Assembly: GCA_030592465.1 (NCBI GenBank)
Contig: JAUVJB010000109.1
Location: 1 to 9,834, forward strand
From: Bacteroidota bacterium
GTDB taxonomy: Bacteria; Bacteroidota; Bacteroidia; Bacteroidales; B39-G9
Direction: 5' to 3'
Length of the DNA stretch: 9,834 nucleotides
In this document: piece by piece, positions 8,050 through 9,834 of the stretch
How the letters are laid out: each line of letters begins with the position of its first letter
Numbering within the stretch: the first letter of the stretch is position 1
Notes under the pieces: model-generated
What the model saw: the letters and a program-made list of their open reading frames with translations, nothing else
What the model was told of the DNA's origin: nothing
The model's database searches: none
Made by a program: the position numbers and the translations under genes

Positions 8050-8059
8050 AAGAAAAAAG

Positions 8060-8128
8060 ATGAGCAAATATAAAACGTTATCACATGTTATTTACTATCA
8101 CGTATATCACGTATATATTCGCAACAAA
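8060..8128 (+). pseudogene. possible N-terminal remnant of an IS200-type transposase (tnpA)
   Basis: The first 23 codons read MSKYKTLSHVIYYHVYHVYI then RNK. From memory of the family, IS200/IS605 Y1 transposases begin with a short polar stretch, then L(S/A)H, about six residues, YHIV and a following KYR. Here LSH at 7-9, YH at 16-17 and a lysine at 23 fall at matching spacing. After that the similarity stops and the frame passes into the palindromic repeat, with no HUH motif and no catalytic tyrosine. A tandem TATCACG duplication lies inside it. The upstream hairpin and promoter fit an insertion-sequence left end. The match is short, so this remains a suggestion; the alternative is a chance frame behind a real promoter. 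Confidence 0.35.
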
Positions 8129-8147
8129 TCAAATAAAAGTTCTATTT

Positions 8148-8282
8148 ATGAGTCCAGTATAAAAAGGGTGCTTTCGTCATTGCGAACGAAGTGCGACAAT
8201 CTCAATCGTCTGAAATACAGAGGAATAGATTGCTTCGTTCCTCGCAATGACGTACTTTTTTACCTTTTTATACTGAACTCAT
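8148..8282. repeat. 135-bp palindromic intergenic repeat
   Basis: The outer arms, 8148-8167 and 8263-8282, are inverted copies over 20 bp with one mismatch (ATGAGTCCAG... against ATGAGTTCAG... on the other strand). The inner arms begin with CGTCATTGCGA at 8175 and its inverse TCGCAATGACG at 8242-8252, continue with related AACGAAG and CAATCT segments, and leave a loop around 8205-8225. CGTCATTGCGA-type arms ending in CAATCT are familiar from non-coding palindromic repeats scattered in many bacterial genomes. Translations such as CFVPRNDV here are the usual spurious products of such repeats. Confidence 0.75.
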
Positions 8283-8470
8283 TTATACCTTCTAAAACGC
8301 TATGTAAAATGGAATTTTTTATAAAATTTTATACCTCTTTATTTTCTAAAATTATTAATTAAAGTTGAATTGACAAATGAATTGTTAGTTTATTTCGTAA
8401 AATACTAAACACCAATTATCAAATTATAATGATAAGTTTAGTCTCTTGTTCTTTAATTTGACTTTTCGTT

Positions 8471-8482
8471 GGGGACTTCCCC
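8471..8482 (-). terminator. GC hairpin overlapping the sufT stop
   Basis: Read on the minus strand, GGGG-AAGT-CCCC directly follows the first bases of the TAG stop of sufT. GTTGGG/CCCAAC (8468-8473 with 8492-8497) offers a competing larger stem. No T-run follows, so it is at best a weak or Rho-assisted terminator. Confidence 0.25.
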
Positions 8483-8802
8483 TATAAAAATCCCAACTCA
8501 AGTTTTGCTTCTTCACTCATCATATCTTTATTCCAAGCAGGTTCAAAAACTAAATTTACATAAACATCTTTAACTTGAGGTATGTTTGAAACACTATCGG
8601 TTACCTCAGAAACAAGTAGTGTTGAAGCCGGACAATTAGGAGCTGTTAATGTCATCTCAATTTCTACATTATAGTTATCATCAATAGCAATTTTATATAT
8701 CAATCCCAATTCGTAAATATTAACAGTAATTTCAGGGTCGTAAATCTGTTTTAATATATTTACAATCAGTGCCTCAAGTTTCGAATGTTTTTGATTTGCC
8801 AC
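8482..8802 (-). CDS. sufT: MIP18/DUF59-family Fe-S assembly protein (SufT-like)
   Basis: A 106-residue single-domain protein of the DUF59/MIP18 family, which helps mature iron-sulfur proteins; relatives include SufT and PaaD. Family motifs are clear: YDPEITVNIYELGLIY (21-36), MTLTAPNCPAS (50-60) with the conserved Cys57, and FEPAWNKDMMSEEAKLELG at the C-terminus. The start is a GTG at 8802, the only start that keeps the N-terminal helix; no in-frame ATG precedes the conserved region. It lies 11 bp after the stop of the lipoprotein gene, and sufE is further upstream on the same strand, so it belongs to the SUF neighbourhood. The symbol follows common usage; a PaaD-like role in another pathway is unlikely here, as no phenylacetate genes are seen. 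Confidence 0.88.
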   Translation of the reverse strand: MANQKHSKLEALIVNILKQIYDPEITVNIYELGLIYKIAIDDNYNVEIEMTLTAPNCPASTLLVSEVTDSVSNIPQVKDVYVNLVFEPAWNKDMMSEEAKLELGFL

Positions 8803-8813
8803 AACTTATTTTT

Positions 8814-9344
8814 TTACAAAGGGTCGGCAGTAATTTTAAATTTCATATTTATTTTAACTGTAACATCTTGTGTAAGAGTCTCCCGTGTAACAACTTCCGT
8901 TCTTAATTTATATGATTCTGCTTTAATGTATTTATCTAATTTTTTGTCTGTTGTGATTAAATCAATACTTTCAGCTTCGCTTTCTATATCGTCTTTATAA
9001 GCAAGTTCAACCTCATCGTCATCATCTGTTGAAATATAAATATGAACAGATTTTAAGAAACTAAAAGTTTTATCACTTGGCGAAGTAATTGTGAGTTTTA
9101 GTTCTTCTAATGAAATATCTTTAATCAAATTGCCAGCAGTATTATTGTTTTCAAATTCTTTATCAGAATTTGTAGTAACATCAGGTGTTGGTATCTCAAA
9201 AGGTGAACTAATACCAATATTGTTTTCAATGGTTATTTCAGTTTCTAAGGGAATATAAAAAGTTAATAACTCATCAATTTTTTTGCACGAAGATGCAATT
9301 ACTGCCATTGTAAATAAAATAAAGAGTAAATTTTTTGTTTTCAT
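8814..9344 (-). CDS. lipoprotein of unknown function
   Basis: A 176-residue protein that I do not recognise by name. It begins with a lipoprotein signal peptide: MKTK, the hydrophobic run NLLFILFTMAVIA, then the lipobox ASSC with Cys20 as the lipidation site. The residues after it, KKIDELL, lack the acidic stretch that Bacteroidota use as a surface-export signal, so the protein more likely stays on a periplasmic membrane face. The mature part is polar, acidic and predicted mostly beta (KLTITSPSDKTFSFLKSVHIYIS), with a DDDDE run near residue 108 and a closing strand pattern VKINMKFKITA. There is no visible enzyme motif. It lies between sufE and sufT and shares their strand; a separate promoter may precede it, and sufT, 11 bp downstream, is probably cotranscribed. 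The link to Fe-S assembly is positional only. Confidence 0.85.
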   Translation of the reverse strand: MKTKNLLFILFTMAVIASSCKKIDELLTFYIPLETEITIENNIGISSPFEIPTPDVTTNSDKEFENNNTAGNLIKDISLEELKLTITSPSDKTFSFLKSVHIYISTDDDDEVELAYKDDIESEAESIDLITTDKKLDKYIKAESYKLRTEVVTRETLTQDVTVKINMKFKITADPL

Positions 9345-9412
9345 TTTTTTAATTTTTAAGTTATTATTATATTGTTTTATAAGCTATTACGCTTTTTGAT
9401 CGGTTTAAGTTA

Positions 9413-9443
9413 CAAATTTAAACAATTTTTTGATATGTTAAAA
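9413..9443 (-). promoter_or_regulatory. candidate promoter for the lipoprotein and sufT genes
   Basis: On the minus strand TAAATTTG (9413-9420) matches TAnnTTTG exactly. Nineteen bp upstream is TTTT in place of TTTG (9440-9443). It would give a leader of about 65 bases before the ATG at 9344 and would separate these genes from sufE, whose stop is just upstream. Confidence 0.4.
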
Positions 9444-9465
9444 TACTAGTTTTTAAACTAAGTAA

Positions 9466-9834
9466 TTATTGTTTTGATTTATAAGCTATTGCATAAAATT
9501 TCATTTGTTTTACCATTGATAATAATCCGTTTGAACGTGTAGGCGACAAGTTTTCTTTTAAACCGATTTCATCAATAAAATGTAAATCAGCATCAATAAT
9601 TTCTTGCGGTGTGCTGTTTGATAAAACACGAACAAGTAAAGCAATAATTCCTTTGGTTATTATTGCATCGCTGTCAGCTGTAAAATAAATTTTTTCGCCA
9701 TCAAAATTTGCATGTAACCATACTTTTGATTGGCATCCGTTTATTAAATTTTCGTCTGTTTTATCTTCTTTATTAATAATCGGCAAATCTTTACTTAATT
9801 CAATTAGATAAGAATACTTGTCCATCCAATCGTC
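9466..9834 (-). CDS. sufE: SufE cysteine desulfurase sulfur acceptor, 5' end missing
   Basis: SufE accepts the persulfide sulfur from the cysteine desulfurase SufS and passes it to the SufBCD scaffold for Fe-S cluster assembly. The frame continues past the ATG at 9825 to the window edge, reading DDW before MDKYSYLIEL; DWxxKYxYLIEL is the conserved N-terminal region of the family, so that ATG is internal and the real start lies outside. Visible motifs are LIELSKDLP, NLINGCQSKVWL with the sulfur-accepting cysteine at about 9733-9735, and IITKGIIALLVRVLSN. The C-terminal GLKENLSPTRSNGL is also typical of SufE. About 122 residues are visible of a usual ~140. The gene ends 121 bp before the lipoprotein gene. 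Confidence 0.95.
   Translation of the reverse strand, partial: DDWMDKYSYLIELSKDLPIINKEDKTDENLINGCQSKVWLHANFDGEKIYFTADSDAIITKGIIALLVRVLSNSTPQEIIDADLHFIDEIGLKENLSPTRSNGLLSMVKQMKFYAIAYKSKQ

Larger units (their letters stand above)
7750..8481. other. 730-bp region without an intact gene
   Basis: This gap between the restriction-modification module and sufT is very AT-rich, especially 7850-8000, where I see no feature. It contains the palindrome at 7825-7844, the hairpin and promoter at 8010-8049, a short possible transposase remnant from 8060, the palindromic repeat at 8148-8282 and a GC hairpin next to the sufT stop. A 100-codon frame from 8060 to 8362 runs straight through the palindromic repeat and has no sensible protein character after about codon 23, so I do not call it as a gene. 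Confidence 0.6.

Noticed and set aside
8060..8362. 100-codon open frame on the plus strand
   Set aside because: Beyond about codon 23 it runs through the palindromic repeat and reads as low-complexity lysine/isoleucine-rich sequence with no family character. Only its first part is kept, as a possible transposase remnant.

Overview
The window looks like a low-GC chromosome segment from a Bacteroidota bacterium, probably close to Bacteroidales. Three things point there. The IspG is the long form with a large domain inserted before its iron-sulfur domain. Several intergenic sites match the Bacteroidota promoter pattern (TTTG, about 19 bp, TAnnTTTG), and gene starts lack clear Shine-Dalgarno sequences. 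The Fe-S assembly genes sufE and a DUF59/sufT gene lie together, separated by a small lipoprotein gene. The species cannot be named from this.

Layout. Positions 2-484 (+) are the 3' part of riboflavin synthase, followed by ispG (isoprenoid precursor synthesis by the MEP pathway). A gap of about 320 bp is filled by an inverted cluster of GTCATT/AATGAC motifs and two small hairpins. Next is dnaG, the replicative primase. Facing dnaG on the minus strand is a compact three-gene restriction-modification module at 4866-7749: a beta-class (SPPY) DNA methyltransferase, a PD-(D/E)xK-type endonuclease, and a Dam-family (DPPY) methyltransferase. These genes overlap or abut and are very probably cotranscribed. 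A gap of about 730 bp follows. It holds a perfect 20-bp palindrome, a good Bacteroidota promoter, what looks like the beginning of a decayed IS200-type transposase gene, and a 135-bp palindromic repeat. The last part, on the minus strand, has sufE (cut by the window end), an unrecognised lipoprotein and sufT.

Functionally, ribE, ispG, dnaG, sufE and sufT are housekeeping genes. IspG needs a [4Fe-4S] cluster, which the SUF machinery would help supply. The restriction-modification module is the accessory cargo and the best candidate for something not well described: one nuclease between two methyltransferases of different classes suggests an asymmetric or two-strand target. By eye the window has only four GATC sites, far fewer than base composition predicts, which may or may not be related to the Dam-family enzyme.
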